Of a DNA stretch of 64,000 nt, positions 8,649 to 17,740 are shown one piece after another (the stretch's first letter is position 1; every line of letters begins with the position of its first letter). The notes beneath the pieces are model-generated. The model was not told the origin of the DNA, made no database searches, and worked only from the letters and a program-made list of their open reading frames with translations. Source of the DNA: Streptomyces sp. KL109B. GTDB taxonomy: Bacteria; Actinomycetota; Actinomycetes; Streptomycetales; Streptomycetaceae. A program made the translations under genes and the position numbers. Location of the stretch: positions 124,001-188,000 of the forward strand of contig NZ_JASERL010000009.1 in the NCBI RefSeq assembly GCF_030766935.1, given 5' to 3'.

Positions 8649-9895
8649 CCACCCCACTCGCCGAAGTCCTCGAAGGGCAGCGCGCCGCAGAGCTTCGACG
8701 GGCCGCGCGTGCACTGCTCAAGCGGCCGCTGCTGCTCGTGCGCGGCCCGTACGCCGACGACTTCCGGCTCGTGCGACGGCACTCGGCAGAGCTGCGGGAG
8801 TGGTTCGAGCGGAACACCGGCTGGGCCCTCCAGGTGGACGCCGAGGCGGCGCGTTTGCGCAAGACGCCGGGCCGGCTCGACGACCACACCCATCCGGCAC
8901 GTGAGGCCACTCGCGCCGCCGCACCCTTCACCCGGCGTCGCTACGTCCTGTTCTGCCTCGCGCTCGCGGCACTCGAACGCGGCGAGGCACAGATCGCGCT
9001 CGGCCGGCTCGCCGAGCACATTGTCCTCGATGTCGCCGACCCTCAACTGGTCGCTACAGGCATGGAGTTCACGCTGGAGCGGCGCGACGAGAGGCTCGAC
9101 CTGGCCGCCGTCGTCAAGGTCCTCATCGACCTCGGTGTGCTGCGGCGGGTCGCAGGCGACGAGGAGGCCTACGTCAGCGGCGCCGGGGACGTGCTCTACG
9201 ACGTCGAGCGGCGGGTGCTCGCCGGGCTGCTCGCCACCCGCCGCGGCCCCTCGACGGTCCGCGGTGACGACCTTCGCGAACGCGTCGCCGAGCTGACCCG
9301 CGACAGCACCCTGGACACGGACGAGGCGCGGTTCAGCGCGATCCGCCGCCATCTCACCCGGCGCCTCATCGACGACCCGGTCCTCTACTACGACGAGCTC
9401 AGCGACGCCGAACTCGCGTATCTGACCAAACAGCGGCCGTTCATCCTGGCCCGGATCAACGAGCTGACCGGTCTGGTCGCCGAGGTCCGCGCCGAGGGCA
9501 TCGCCATGGTCGACCCGTACGACGACCTCACCGACGTACGCATGCCCGAACAAGGCACCCACGGGCATGTGACATTGCTGCTCGCCGAGCGACTCGCGGC
9601 GGCGGACGGTGCGGTGACGGTCGCCGAACTCCAGGCGCGCGTGCGCGAACTCGCCGTCGAGCACGCCGGGTTCTGGGCCAAGAGCGCCAAGGAGCCCGGC
9701 GCCGAGGCGTGGCTCGTCGAACAGGCGCTGGCCAGGCTCGCCGCACTCGATCTCGTCACCCGTACCCCCGAGGGCGCGGTGTCGCGTCCGGCGCTCGCCC
9801 GGTACGCCGTCGGCGAGGCGGTCGTCATCGAGCCCCGCAGCACCGGGAGCACCGGGAGCACCGGAAGCACCGCACGAAAGGCCACTCAGCGATGA
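8645..9895 (+). CDS. jetB: Wadjet type II protein JetB (TIGR02678/DUF2398 family)
   Basis: 416 residues, the KITE-like winged-helix subunit of the JetABC condensin-like complex. Family identity is supported by the block RRAARALLKRPLLLVRGPYADDFRLVRRHSAELREWF (residues about 19-55, quoted here only to locate it by its first part RRAARALLKRPLL) and by position between jetA and the ATPase gene. The start is a GTG after GAAGGAG, overlapping the jetA stop by four bases; the stop overlaps the jetC ATG by four bases. The C-terminus contains a short Ser-Thr-Gly tandem repeat from a 9-bp DNA repeat at about 9841-9870, probably a dispensable tail. Confidence 0.86.
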   Translation: MTTPLAEVLEGQRAAELRRAARALLKRPLLLVRGPYADDFRLVRRHSAELREWFERNTGWALQVDAEAARLRKTPGRLDDHTHPAREATRAAAPFTRRRYVLFCLALAALERGEAQIALGRLAEHIVLDVADPQLVATGMEFTLERRDERLDLAAVVKVLIDLGVLRRVAGDEEAYVSGAGDVLYDVERRVLAGLLATRRGPSTVRGDDLRERVAELTRDSTLDTDEARFSAIRRHLTRRLIDDPVLYYDELSDAELAYLTKQRPFILARINELTGLVAEVRAEGIAMVDPYDDLTDVRMPEQGTHGHVTLLLAERLAAADGAVTVAELQARVRELAVEHAGFWAKSAKEPGAEAWLVEQALARLAALDLVTRTPEGAVSRPALARYAVGEAVVIEPRSTGSTGSTGSTARKATQR

Positions 9896-12800
9896 ACCGC
9901 CGCCCCCTGCCCGCCCCCACGCGAAACCGCTGGCAGCCGCTGCGGACCGGCCTCGTCGACCTCTTCTACTACGACCGTGAGGAGTTCTGGTTCCGCGACG
10001 GTCGGCTCCTGCTGCGCGGCAACAACGGCACCGGCAAGTCCAAGGTCCTCGCCCTCACTCTCCCCTTCCTCCTCGACGGCGACCTGTCCGCGCGGCGCGT
10101 GGAGCCCGACGGCGACCCCAAGAAGCGCATGGAGTGGAATCTGCTCCTGGGCGGCGAACACCCCCACCCGGAGCGGCTGGGCTACACCTGGATCGAGTTC
10201 GGGCGGCGGGACGAGGCAGGCCGTGAGCACTTCCGTACGCTCCTGTGCGGACTCAAGGCGGTCTCGGGGCGGGGCATCGCCCGACACTGGTTCGCCGTCA
10301 CCGACCAGCGCGTCGGCGCGGACCTCAGTCTGCTCGACGCGACCGGCAGTGCGCTCGGCCGTGACCGCTTCGCCGAGGCGATCGCCGGGCACGGCCTCGT
10401 GTACGACCAGGCGCGCGCCTATCGCAGGGCCGTCGACGAGGCGCTGTTCGGGCTCGGCGAGCAGCGGTACCAGGCCCTGGTGGATCTCCTCGTGCAGCTG
10501 CGTCAGCCACAGCTGTCCAAGAAGCCCAACGAAGCGGCCCTGTCCAAGGCGCTGACCGAGGCGCTGCCGCCGATGGACCAGGCCGTGGTCGCGGACGTGG
10601 CCGAGGCGTTCCGCTCCCTCGACGAGGAGAAGGACACGCTGCGGGCCGCCGGCGAGGCCGAACGTGCGGCGAGCGCGTTCCTCGACCACTACCGGCGGTA
10701 CGCGCGCGTCGCCTCGCGCCGCCGCGCCCGGCTCCCGCGTACCGAGCACGCGCGGTACGAGCAGCTCGGCCGGGATCTGGCGCATGCGAGCCAGGAGCGG
10801 GACGGTGCGGCGCGCGAGCGCGACGAGGCCGAAGGGCGCATCGCGGAGCTGGCGGAGACGGCGGCCCGGCTGAAGGCGCAGGACGAGGCGCTCCGCGAAG
10901 GGCCCGAGATGCGCAGCGCGCGGGAGTTGGAGCGTGCTGCGACGGAGGCGGGCCGCGCTGCCGACGCGCGCGCCCAGGCGGCCGACGACCAGGAGAAGGC
11001 CGAAGGGGACAACGTGCGGGCCATGGCGCGGCTCGACGAGGCGTGGGCCAAGGCGGCCGGCGCCGAGGAGCGGGCCGCCGCGGCCGTGACCCGCGCGCGC
11101 GGACACGCGAACGCCGCCGCTCTCGACGGCGAACCCCGCGTCGAGGCCGGAGCCGCTGCCGCCGACGAGGCCCTCGACCGCCGGCTGCGCACCGTCGACC
11201 ACGTGACCCGGCTCCTTCGCGACGCCGAACAGGCCGAGGGCGACCGGCGCGAAGCCCAGCGCCGCCTCGACGACACGGCCGCCGAACTCGACCAGTGCCG
11301 CACCCGGCAGGCCGACGCCGAGGAGGCCGCCGACGCCGCCGGACGCGACCTCGTGGAGCGCGTCCGCCTGCACCTCGCATCCTGTACGGAGCTGACGCCG
11401 GCCGATCCGGTCGGGCTGCTCGACCGGCTGCAGGACTGGGCCGGCCACCTGGACGGCACGAACCCCGCGAACGCGGAGACCGCACGTGTCCATCGGGCCA
11501 TCGGGCGTGAACTGGCCGAAACGGAAGCGTCGTTGGCCCGGAGCCAGGACGAGACCGAGCGGCAGGCGGGGGAGGCGCGGGCCGAGCTGGAGCGCCTTCG
11601 GTCGGGCGGGCAGCGGCCGCCCGAGGCGCCGCGGACCCGTACGCCCGGCGTACGCGACGGGCGGCCCGGTGCGCCGCTGTGGCGGCTCGTGGACTTCCGG
11701 GACGGCGTGCGTGAGTCCGAGCGTGCGGGGGTCGAGGCGGCGCTTGAGGCCTCCGGGCTGCTCGATGCCTGGGCCGGGGACGACGGCGTGCTGCACGACA
11801 GCGAAGGGCACGATGTCCTGCTGACCCCTGGTGCGGCGCTGCCCGGTCCGCACCTCGGTGAGCTGCTGCGACCGGCGATCGACCACGGCGACGAGTCGGC
11901 CGCGTCGGTCGGCGAGGCCGCGGTCGAGGGGCTGTTGGCGTCGATCGGGACCGGAGGAGGAGCCCATACATGGATCTCGGCCGACGGCCGGTTCCAGGTG
12001 GGAGTACTCACCGGAAGCTGGGCCAAGCCCAGCGCCGAGTACATCGGCGAGGGAGCGCGCGAGGCGGCGCGGCGCGCGCGTATCGACGTACTCGACGGTG
12101 AACTGGCCGTACTGGAAGGGCAGTTGGCGCTCCTCGCGCACGAGCGGGAAGAGGTCTCCGTCCGTCGCCGCACCCTCGACTCCGAAGTCGCCGCTCTCCC
12201 CGACGACGCGCCGCTGCGCCAGGCCCACGCCCGCGCGGGCGAAGCGGCACAGGCCGTACGGCGTACGAAGGAACGGCACGACGAGCGCGCCACGGAAGTC
12301 GCCGAGGCCGTCGGACGCGCCGAGCAGGCCCACGCCACCCTCACCGGGACCGCCACCGAACTGACCTTGCCCGCCGACCCCGACGGACTTGCCGCCGTAC
12401 GGCAGGCGCTCCACGCGTACACGGTCGCTCTGGCCGCGCTCTGGCCCGCGCTGCGCGCCCGCGACGAGGCCGAAGCAGCCGTCGCACGCGAACGCGCCGA
12501 AGCCGAACAGACGGCCCAGCGCGTCGCCGAACTCGCCCTGCGCGTCGAGGGCCTCGCCCGCGAGGCCGCGGCAGCCACCGAGCGCCTTACCACGCTGCGC
12601 TCCACGGTCGGCGCGGCCGTCGCGGAGCTGGAGCGGCGGCTCGACGACACCGCACGCGAATTGGCGCGGACCGAGACGGAGAGGCGTGCGACCGCCCTGA
12701 CGGAGAAGGCCGCCGATCAGCGGGCCCAGCGCGCCGCGGGCCGTATCGAGCAGCTGGACCAGGACGTCGCCGAGTCCACGGCCCAACGCGCGGACGCGAT

Positions 12801-13962
12801 CGCGCAGTTGCAGCGGTTCGCCGGCACCGGCCTGCTCGCGCTCGCGCTGCCCGGCATCGACGTACCCGACCCGGCCGGGGAGCCCTGGGCCGCCACCCCG
12901 GCCATCGCGCTCGCCCGCACCGTGGAAGCCGAGCTGGCTCGTACCGACGCCTCGGACGACGCGCTGGAACGCGTCCAGTCCCACCTCAACGCCGAACTCA
13001 AGAAACTCCAGGACGGCCTGTCGCGCGGCGGGCACAGCGCGTCCGCACGGACGGTCGAGGACGGCGTGCTCGTCGACATCGTCTACCAGGGCCGCGAGAG
13101 GGGAGTGGCGGAGCTCGCCGAGGCACTCGCCACCGAGGTCGAAGACCTCCAGCGCATCCTGTCCGCCCACGAGCGGGAGATTCTGGAGACGCACCTGCTG
13201 AGCGAGGTCGCGGGTACTTTGCAGGACCTGATCGGCACGGCCGAACGTCAAGTGCGCGAGATGAACCGGGAGTTGGACGAGCGTCCGACCTCCACCGGCA
13301 TGCGACTGCGCCTCGTGTGGCGGGCGTCGCGCGACGCACCCGCCGGACTCGGTCAGGCCCGCGACCGCCTCCGCCAGTCGGCCGATGCCTGGTCCCGCGA
13401 GGACCGGGCGGCGGTCGGTGAGTTCCTGCAGGCGCAGATCGCACGCCACCAGGCACAGGACACCTCCGGCAGCTGGCTGGAACACCTCACCGAAGCCCTG
13501 GACTATCGGGCGTGGCACGAATTCGGCGTCGAACGGCAGCAGCACGGCAAGTGGGTGCCGGCGACCGGCCCCGCCTCCGGTGGCGAACGCGCCCTCGCCG
13601 TCTCCGTACCTCTCTTCGCCGCCGCCTCCTCGCACTACGCCAGCGCGGCGTATCCGCACGCCCCGCGCCTGGTCACCCTCGACGAGGCGTTCGCGGGCGT
13701 CGACGACGACTCCCGCGCCAAGTGCCTCGGCCTGCTGCACGCCTTCGACCTGGACGTGGTGATGACCAGTGAGCGCGAGTGGGCCTGCTATCCATCGGTA
13801 CCGGGCATCGCCATCGCGCAGCTGTCACGTGTCGACGAGGTCGCGGCGGTGCTGGTCACGCGCTGGGAGTGGGACGGCACGGCTCGGACGCGAGTGGAGG
13901 AGCCGGAGACCGCAGGGCAGAGGGAGCCGGACGCCGGGGAGGAGGCCGGGGTCCTGTGGTGA
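9892..13962 (+). CDS. jetC: Wadjet type II protein JetC, SMC-like ATPase (TIGR02680 family)
   Basis: 1356 residues. Walker A is GNNGTGKS at residues 43-50. The centre is a long Ala/Glu/Arg-rich coiled coil interrupted near residues 580-720 by a globular hinge-like region (FRDGVRESERAGVEAALEAS onward). The C-terminal head has the ABC signature ASGGERALAVS near residue 1230 and Walker B LVTLDEAFAGVDDDSR near 1263. This is the motor that extrudes plasmid DNA loops before JetD cleaves. The start ATGA overlaps jetB; the stop TGGTGA overlaps jetD. The protein is intact, with no frameshift across more than 4 kb. Confidence 0.93.
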   Translation: MNRRPLPAPTRNRWQPLRTGLVDLFYYDREEFWFRDGRLLLRGNNGTGKSKVLALTLPFLLDGDLSARRVEPDGDPKKRMEWNLLLGGEHPHPERLGYTWIEFGRRDEAGREHFRTLLCGLKAVSGRGIARHWFAVTDQRVGADLSLLDATGSALGRDRFAEAIAGHGLVYDQARAYRRAVDEALFGLGEQRYQALVDLLVQLRQPQLSKKPNEAALSKALTEALPPMDQAVVADVAEAFRSLDEEKDTLRAAGEAERAASAFLDHYRRYARVASRRRARLPRTEHARYEQLGRDLAHASQERDGAARERDEAEGRIAELAETAARLKAQDEALREGPEMRSARELERAATEAGRAADARAQAADDQEKAEGDNVRAMARLDEAWAKAAGAEERAAAAVTRARGHANAAALDGEPRVEAGAAAADEALDRRLRTVDHVTRLLRDAEQAEGDRREAQRRLDDTAAELDQCRTRQADAEEAADAAGRDLVERVRLHLASCTELTPADPVGLLDRLQDWAGHLDGTNPANAETARVHRAIGRELAETEASLARSQDETERQAGEARAELERLRSGGQRPPEAPRTRTPGVRDGRPGAPLWRLVDFRDGVRESERAGVEAALEASGLLDAWAGDDGVLHDSEGHDVLLTPGAALPGPHLGELLRPAIDHGDESAASVGEAAVEGLLASIGTGGGAHTWISADGRFQVGVLTGSWAKPSAEYIGEGAREAARRARIDVLDGELAVLEGQLALLAHEREEVSVRRRTLDSEVAALPDDAPLRQAHARAGEAAQAVRRTKERHDERATEVAEAVGRAEQAHATLTGTATELTLPADPDGLAAVRQALHAYTVALAALWPALRARDEAEAAVARERAEAEQTAQRVAELALRVEGLAREAAAATERLTTLRSTVGAAVAELERRLDDTARELARTETERRATALTEKAADQRAQRAAGRIEQLDQDVAESTAQRADAIAQLQRFAGTGLLALALPGIDVPDPAGEPWAATPAIALARTVEAELARTDASDDALERVQSHLNAELKKLQDGLSRGGHSASARTVEDGVLVDIVYQGRERGVAELAEALATEVEDLQRILSAHEREILETHLLSEVAGTLQDLIGTAERQVREMNRELDERPTSTGMRLRLVWRASRDAPAGLGQARDRLRQSADAWSREDRAAVGEFLQAQIARHQAQDTSGSWLEHLTEALDYRAWHEFGVERQQHGKWVPATGPASGGERALAVSVPLFAAASSHYASAAYPHAPRLVTLDEAFAGVDDDSRAKCLGLLHAFDLDVVMTSEREWACYPSVPGIAIAQLSRVDEVAAVLVTRWEWDGTARTRVEEPETAGQREPDAGEEAGVLW

Positions 13963-15200
13963 ACGACGAGGCGCGCGGCGATACGGCGCACGTCGACTTC
14001 GCGCGGCTTCAGCGACTCCTGGGTGAGCCGGAGTCGGCCTGGCTGGTGCAGCGTGCCCGGCAGCGCATGGCCCGTGAAGAGCCGCTCACCGGCCCCGTCA
14101 GGCTGTCCGCGCCCACCCCTGCCCAGCGCGACGCCGCCGAACGGCTGCTCGGCCGTGCCCCTGGTGCGGGCCGCTCCCTCAGCGTGCGCCTGGAAGCGGT
14201 GGACGACGTGCTGCGCCGCAGCGGGATCAGCCCCGGAGGACTCGCCCCGGCCCTGGTCGCGCTCGGCGGCCCGGTCGAGCCACTGCGCGCGGTCCGCGAG
14301 CGCATGGAGCAGGCCTGGGCGAAGGCCTACGAGCCGCTGGCCGAACTCACCGCCTCCGGGCTGGCCCACTGGGCCGAGCGCCTGCCGCAAGAAGGTCTCG
14401 TACGACGCCTCGCACGCGATCCCGACACCGCGCACGACCTCGTTGCCGAGGTCGTGCGCGCCCTGCGTGAACTGCCCGCCGACCCGCCTGTTTCCCTCCC
14501 CGCCTTCGCCGCCCGCGTCCTGGGCGACGCACACGCCCTCGACGACGGTCGCCCGCCCGCCACCTTGCTGCTCTCCGCCGTACGCGCACTCACCGGTCAC
14601 CCACAGGGGGCGGGAGCCGAGTGGCGACGCGATGCGTGGGCCTCGGCCGGGCTTCTGAGGGACGAGGTCTCCGCGACCGTCCTCGCCCTCAACGTGCGTG
14701 GCACCCCGGCCCTCGACTGGCTGGCCGACACCGGAGAGCCGGCCGTCCTGACCCTGCGCCAGCTTTCGGGTCGGGCCTTCACCCTGCCCCACCAGGAGCT
14801 CTGGATCTGCGAGAACCCGGCCGTCCTGGCCGCGGCCGCGGACGCCCACGGCCCGCACTGCCCACCGCTCGTCTGCCTCCAGGGCCAGCCGTCGGCCGCG
14901 GCACTCACCCTCCTCCGCAGAGCGCACGCCCAGGGGATCGTTCTCCGCTACCACGGCGACTTCGACTGGGGCGGCATCCGCATCGCCACCGGACTGCTGC
15001 GCCACGTGCCCTGGCAGCCCTGGCGCTACCGGGCGGCCGACTACCGGAGGGCGGCCCGCCACCCCGGTCTCCCACCACTGGCCGGGAGTGCCGCGGAAGC
15101 CCCCTGGGATACCGAACTGGCGTCGTCACTCTCGGAGTTCGGTGTGCGCGTCGAGGAGGAGACGGTGCTCGTCGATCTGATCCAGGACCTGGGTGCGTAG
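13959..15200 (+). CDS. jetD: Wadjet type II nuclease JetD (TIGR02679/DUF2399 family)
   Basis: 413 residues; Toprim-fold nuclease that cuts the plasmid DNA trapped by JetABC. The C-terminal half shows the DUF2399/Toprim layout: a Glu-bearing block ICENPAVLAAA, then the acidic block YHGDFDWGG with Asp334 and Asp336, which match the DxD metal ligands. The N-terminal half is the helical DNA- or partner-binding region. The start GTG at 13959 is preceded by GGGGAGGAGG and overlaps the jetC stop; a GTG one codon earlier is possible. It ends 30 bp from a convergent P450 gene, so the operon ends here. All catalytic acids are present, so the system should be active. Confidence 0.9.
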   Translation: MNDEARGDTAHVDFARLQRLLGEPESAWLVQRARQRMAREEPLTGPVRLSAPTPAQRDAAERLLGRAPGAGRSLSVRLEAVDDVLRRSGISPGGLAPALVALGGPVEPLRAVRERMEQAWAKAYEPLAELTASGLAHWAERLPQEGLVRRLARDPDTAHDLVAEVVRALRELPADPPVSLPAFAARVLGDAHALDDGRPPATLLLSAVRALTGHPQGAGAEWRRDAWASAGLLRDEVSATVLALNVRGTPALDWLADTGEPAVLTLRQLSGRAFTLPHQELWICENPAVLAAAADAHGPHCPPLVCLQGQPSAAALTLLRRAHAQGIVLRYHGDFDWGGIRIATGLLRHVPWQPWRYRAADYRRAARHPGLPPLAGSAAEAPWDTELASSLSEFGVRVEEETVLVDLIQDLGA

Positions 15201-15230
15201 GGGCGATCGTCCTCATGGTCCCGCAGGAGC

Positions 15231-16466
15231 TTAGTTGGAGCGGCCGAGCAGGACGGGAAGCTCGCTGTGGCCGTTGCTGATCAGTGAACCGCCCGGCTTC
15301 AACTGGTCGGCGGGGACGGCGAGTTCGATGGCGGGGAAGCGGGCGAAGAGGCTGCGGAGCGCGGTGACGACTTCGAGGCGGGCGAGCGGGGCACCGAGGC
15401 AGAAGTGGACGCCGTGCCCGAAGGCCAGGTGGTCCTTGGAGGGCCGGCCGGCATCGAATTCGCCGGCGGTGTCGCCGTGCCAGTCCGGGTTGCGGTTGGC
15501 CGCGGAGTAGGAGGCGAGGATCGCCTCGCCCTTGGCGATGATCCGGCCGTCGGGCAGCTCGATGTCCTCCACGGCGAAGCGCATGGGGAGATGCTTCACC
15601 GCCGGTTCGACGCGGAGGGTCTCCTCGACGACGTCGGACCACGTGAGCTTGCCGGAGCGGACGTCGGCGAGCTGATCGGGGTGGCTCAGGATCATGGTGA
15701 TCGCCTGGTCGATGACGTTCACCGTGGTCTCGTAGCCGGCGCTGATCATGAGGAGGAGGGTGTCGCGCAGTTCGGTCGCCGACAGGCGGCCGCCGTCCCC
15801 CTCCTCGTCACGGGTGCTGATCAGCAGGGACGTCATGTCGTCGCCGGGGGTGGCGCGCTTGGTCTCGATCAGGTCGTCGAGGGCAGCGTAGAGGGCCTGG
15901 GTGTTGGCGAGCGCCTCGGCCTGGTTCAGCTTGGTGTCGAAGACGCCGTCGACCACGGTCCGGAAGGCGGTGCGCTGCTCGGCCGGGACCCCCAGGAGGT
16001 GGCCGATGACCTGGATCGGCAGCGGATAGGCGAGGTGCTCGCGCAGGTCGACGGGCCTGCCGTCGTCGAGGCCCTCGATGGTGTCGAGGAGGCCGGAGAC
16101 GACCCCTTCGATGTGGCTCTCCAGGGCCGTGATGCGGCGATGGCTGAAAGCGGGCGCGATCATGCGGCGCAGGCGGGTGTGGTCGGCGCCGTAAGCGGTG
16201 AACATGTTCTCCACCGCGATCCACAGGGCTAGCGGCCAGGTCTGTATCGCGTCCTGGAAATCGGGCCAGTGGGCCCGTGCGTCCTTGGAGACCTCTCGCC
16301 CCCGCAGCAGGCTCTTGAGGAGCACCGGGTCCGTGATCGACGTGGCGGGGACACCGAGGACGTCGACGAGGACCGCGGAGCCATGAGCGCGCAGCTCGGC
16401 GTCCTCCTTGTGCGAGTCGGACCCGGTGGGGTCGAGGACGATCGGGGTGGGGGGCGACTGCGTCAT
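15231..16466 (-). CDS. Cytochrome P450, CYP154-like, last gene of the conservon
   Basis: 411 residues with complete P450 motifs: I-helix ISAGYETTVNVI, ExxR in EETLRVEP and the haem loop FGHGVHFCLGAPLAR with the Cys ligand. It is a soluble monooxygenase needing external ferredoxin; none is encoded nearby. In Streptomyces conservons the pair after cvnD is typically a CYP157 followed by a CYP154, and this gene fits the CYP154 place. The ATG at 16466 is preceded by AAAGG on the minus strand. The physiological substrate is unknown; genome context alone does not give one. Confidence 0.9.
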   Translation of the reverse strand: MTQSPPTPIVLDPTGSDSHKEDAELRAHGSAVLVDVLGVPATSITDPVLLKSLLRGREVSKDARAHWPDFQDAIQTWPLALWIAVENMFTAYGADHTRLRRMIAPAFSHRRITALESHIEGVVSGLLDTIEGLDDGRPVDLREHLAYPLPIQVIGHLLGVPAEQRTAFRTVVDGVFDTKLNQAEALANTQALYAALDDLIETKRATPGDDMTSLLISTRDEEGDGGRLSATELRDTLLLMISAGYETTVNVIDQAITMILSHPDQLADVRSGKLTWSDVVEETLRVEPAVKHLPMRFAVEDIELPDGRIIAKGEAILASYSAANRNPDWHGDTAGEFDAGRPSKDHLAFGHGVHFCLGAPLARLEVVTALRSLFARFPAIELAVPADQLKPGGSLISNGHSELPVLLGRSN

Positions 16467-16480
16467 GATGCGGGGGCCTT

Positions 16481-17740
16481 TCAGCTGGGCTGGTTCGAAG
16501 GAGTGGGCTGGTTTGAGGGAGTGGGGTGGTTCGAGGGAGTGGGGTGGTTCGAAGGAGTGGCGGGGAACGTGACGGGCAGGCCGGTCAGGGCGCGGTGGAA
16601 GGGGCCCGGGCGCCACGTCAGCTCCGCGGCGGGCTTGGCGAGGTCCATCTCCGGGTGCGCGTCGAGCAGGTAGGTGATGGCGGTCTCGACGATGAGGTAC
16701 GCGTGCGAGCGGGCCGGGCAGGCGTGCGGCCCGGTGCTCCACGACAGGTGCGCCCCGTTGCGGAACCCGGTCGCTCCGCCCAGGTCGGGATCGTTATTGC
16801 AGCCGGCCATGGAGATGACCACGGGCTGATGGGCCGGAAGCAGCACCCCGTCGACGGTGACCGGGTGCGGGGGATACGAGATGCAGTAGGCCGCCAGCGG
16901 CGGGTCCGTGTACAGGACGGTGTCGAGGGCCTCGCGGACGGAGAGGCCGCCCGCGTGCAGGTCACCGGAGAACGAGTCGTCGGTGAGGAGCTTGAGGACC
17001 GTGTTCGTGATCAGGTTCGCCATCGGCTCGCTGCCCGCGCCGTAGAGCGTGACGAGCTGGTGGGCCATCTCGGCGTCGTCCAGGCCGACTTGGTGGGCGA
17101 CGAGCCGTGACGTGACGTCGTCGCCGGGCTGCTCGCGGCGCAGGGCCACCAGGTCCAGGACGGCGGTGGTGAGGATCTGGTTGCCGCTCTCGGCGTTCAC
17201 CCCGTCGAAGATCTTGGCCATGCCGTCGGCGATGCGCAGGCCGATCTCGTCCGGGCAGCCGAGCAGCGCGCTGAGCACCCGGAACACGAGCGGCGTCGCG
17301 TACTGGGCGTTCACGTCGGCCTGGCCGTCCGCAGAGAACTCGGCGATCGTCGACGCGGCGACGTCCTCGACCAGGGCGCGCAGTTGATGCTGGTCGGTGC
17401 CGTCGATCGCGGCCACGTTCGCCGACCGGTAGCGGGTGTGGTCCGCGCCGGCGGAGCGCAGCGCGTTGGGACGCCACTCCATCATCGGGCGGACCGGGCA
17501 GGTCTCGGGGATCAGCTGCTCCCAGACGCGCGGGTCGGCGGGGAAGCGCATCGGGTCGTTGAGGATGCGGCGGGCCTGCGCGTAGCCGATGACGAGGGTG
17601 GCCGGTACTCCGGGTGACAGGTCGACGGGGACCAGCGGCCCGTACCGGGTGCGCATCTCCTTGTACGCGGCGTGCGGATCGTCGGCGAACTGCGCGTCGT
17701 ACAGGGCGATACGGCCGGCCTCGGTGGGGGTGAGGGTCAT
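16481..17740 (-). CDS. Cytochrome P450, CYP157-like, lacking the ExxR motif
   Basis: 419 residues. The haem loop is present (STGPHACPARSHAY) and the I-helix reads YGAGSEPMANLI, without the Thr pair. At the K-helix, where other P450s have ELLRxxPP, this protein has LDTVLYTDPP, so the usually invariant Glu and Arg are both missing. That is a known peculiarity of the CYP157 family and supports the assignment. The start ATG overlaps the cvnD stop (ATGA), so the genes are co-translated. The C-terminal tail consists of four hexapeptide repeats (PTPSNH or PTPSNQ) encoded by an 18-bp tandem DNA repeat. Catalytic activity is uncertain. Confidence 0.88.
   Translation of the reverse strand: MTLTPTEAGRIALYDAQFADDPHAAYKEMRTRYGPLVPVDLSPGVPATLVIGYAQARRILNDPMRFPADPRVWEQLIPETCPVRPMMEWRPNALRSAGADHTRYRSANVAAIDGTDQHQLRALVEDVAASTIAEFSADGQADVNAQYATPLVFRVLSALLGCPDEIGLRIADGMAKIFDGVNAESGNQILTTAVLDLVALRREQPGDDVTSRLVAHQVGLDDAEMAHQLVTLYGAGSEPMANLITNTVLKLLTDDSFSGDLHAGGLSVREALDTVLYTDPPLAAYCISYPPHPVTVDGVLLPAHQPVVISMAGCNNDPDLGGATGFRNGAHLSWSTGPHACPARSHAYLIVETAITYLLDAHPEMDLAKPAAELTWRPGPFHRALTGLPVTFPATPSNHPTPSNHPTPSNQPTPSNQPS
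16491..16562. repeat. 18-bp tandem repeat, four copies, coding
   Basis: Four near-identical 18-bp units beginning at 16491, 16509, 16527 and 16545. They encode the Pro-Thr-Pro-Ser-Asn-His/Gln tail of the CYP157-like protein. Probably a slippage-prone, non-structural tail. Confidence 0.85.

Noticed and set aside
9886..13740. 1284-codon open frame on the minus strand opposite jetC
   Set aside because: It mirrors the third-position GC bias of jetC, has repetitive Gly/Arg/Leu text, no domains and no ribosome site.
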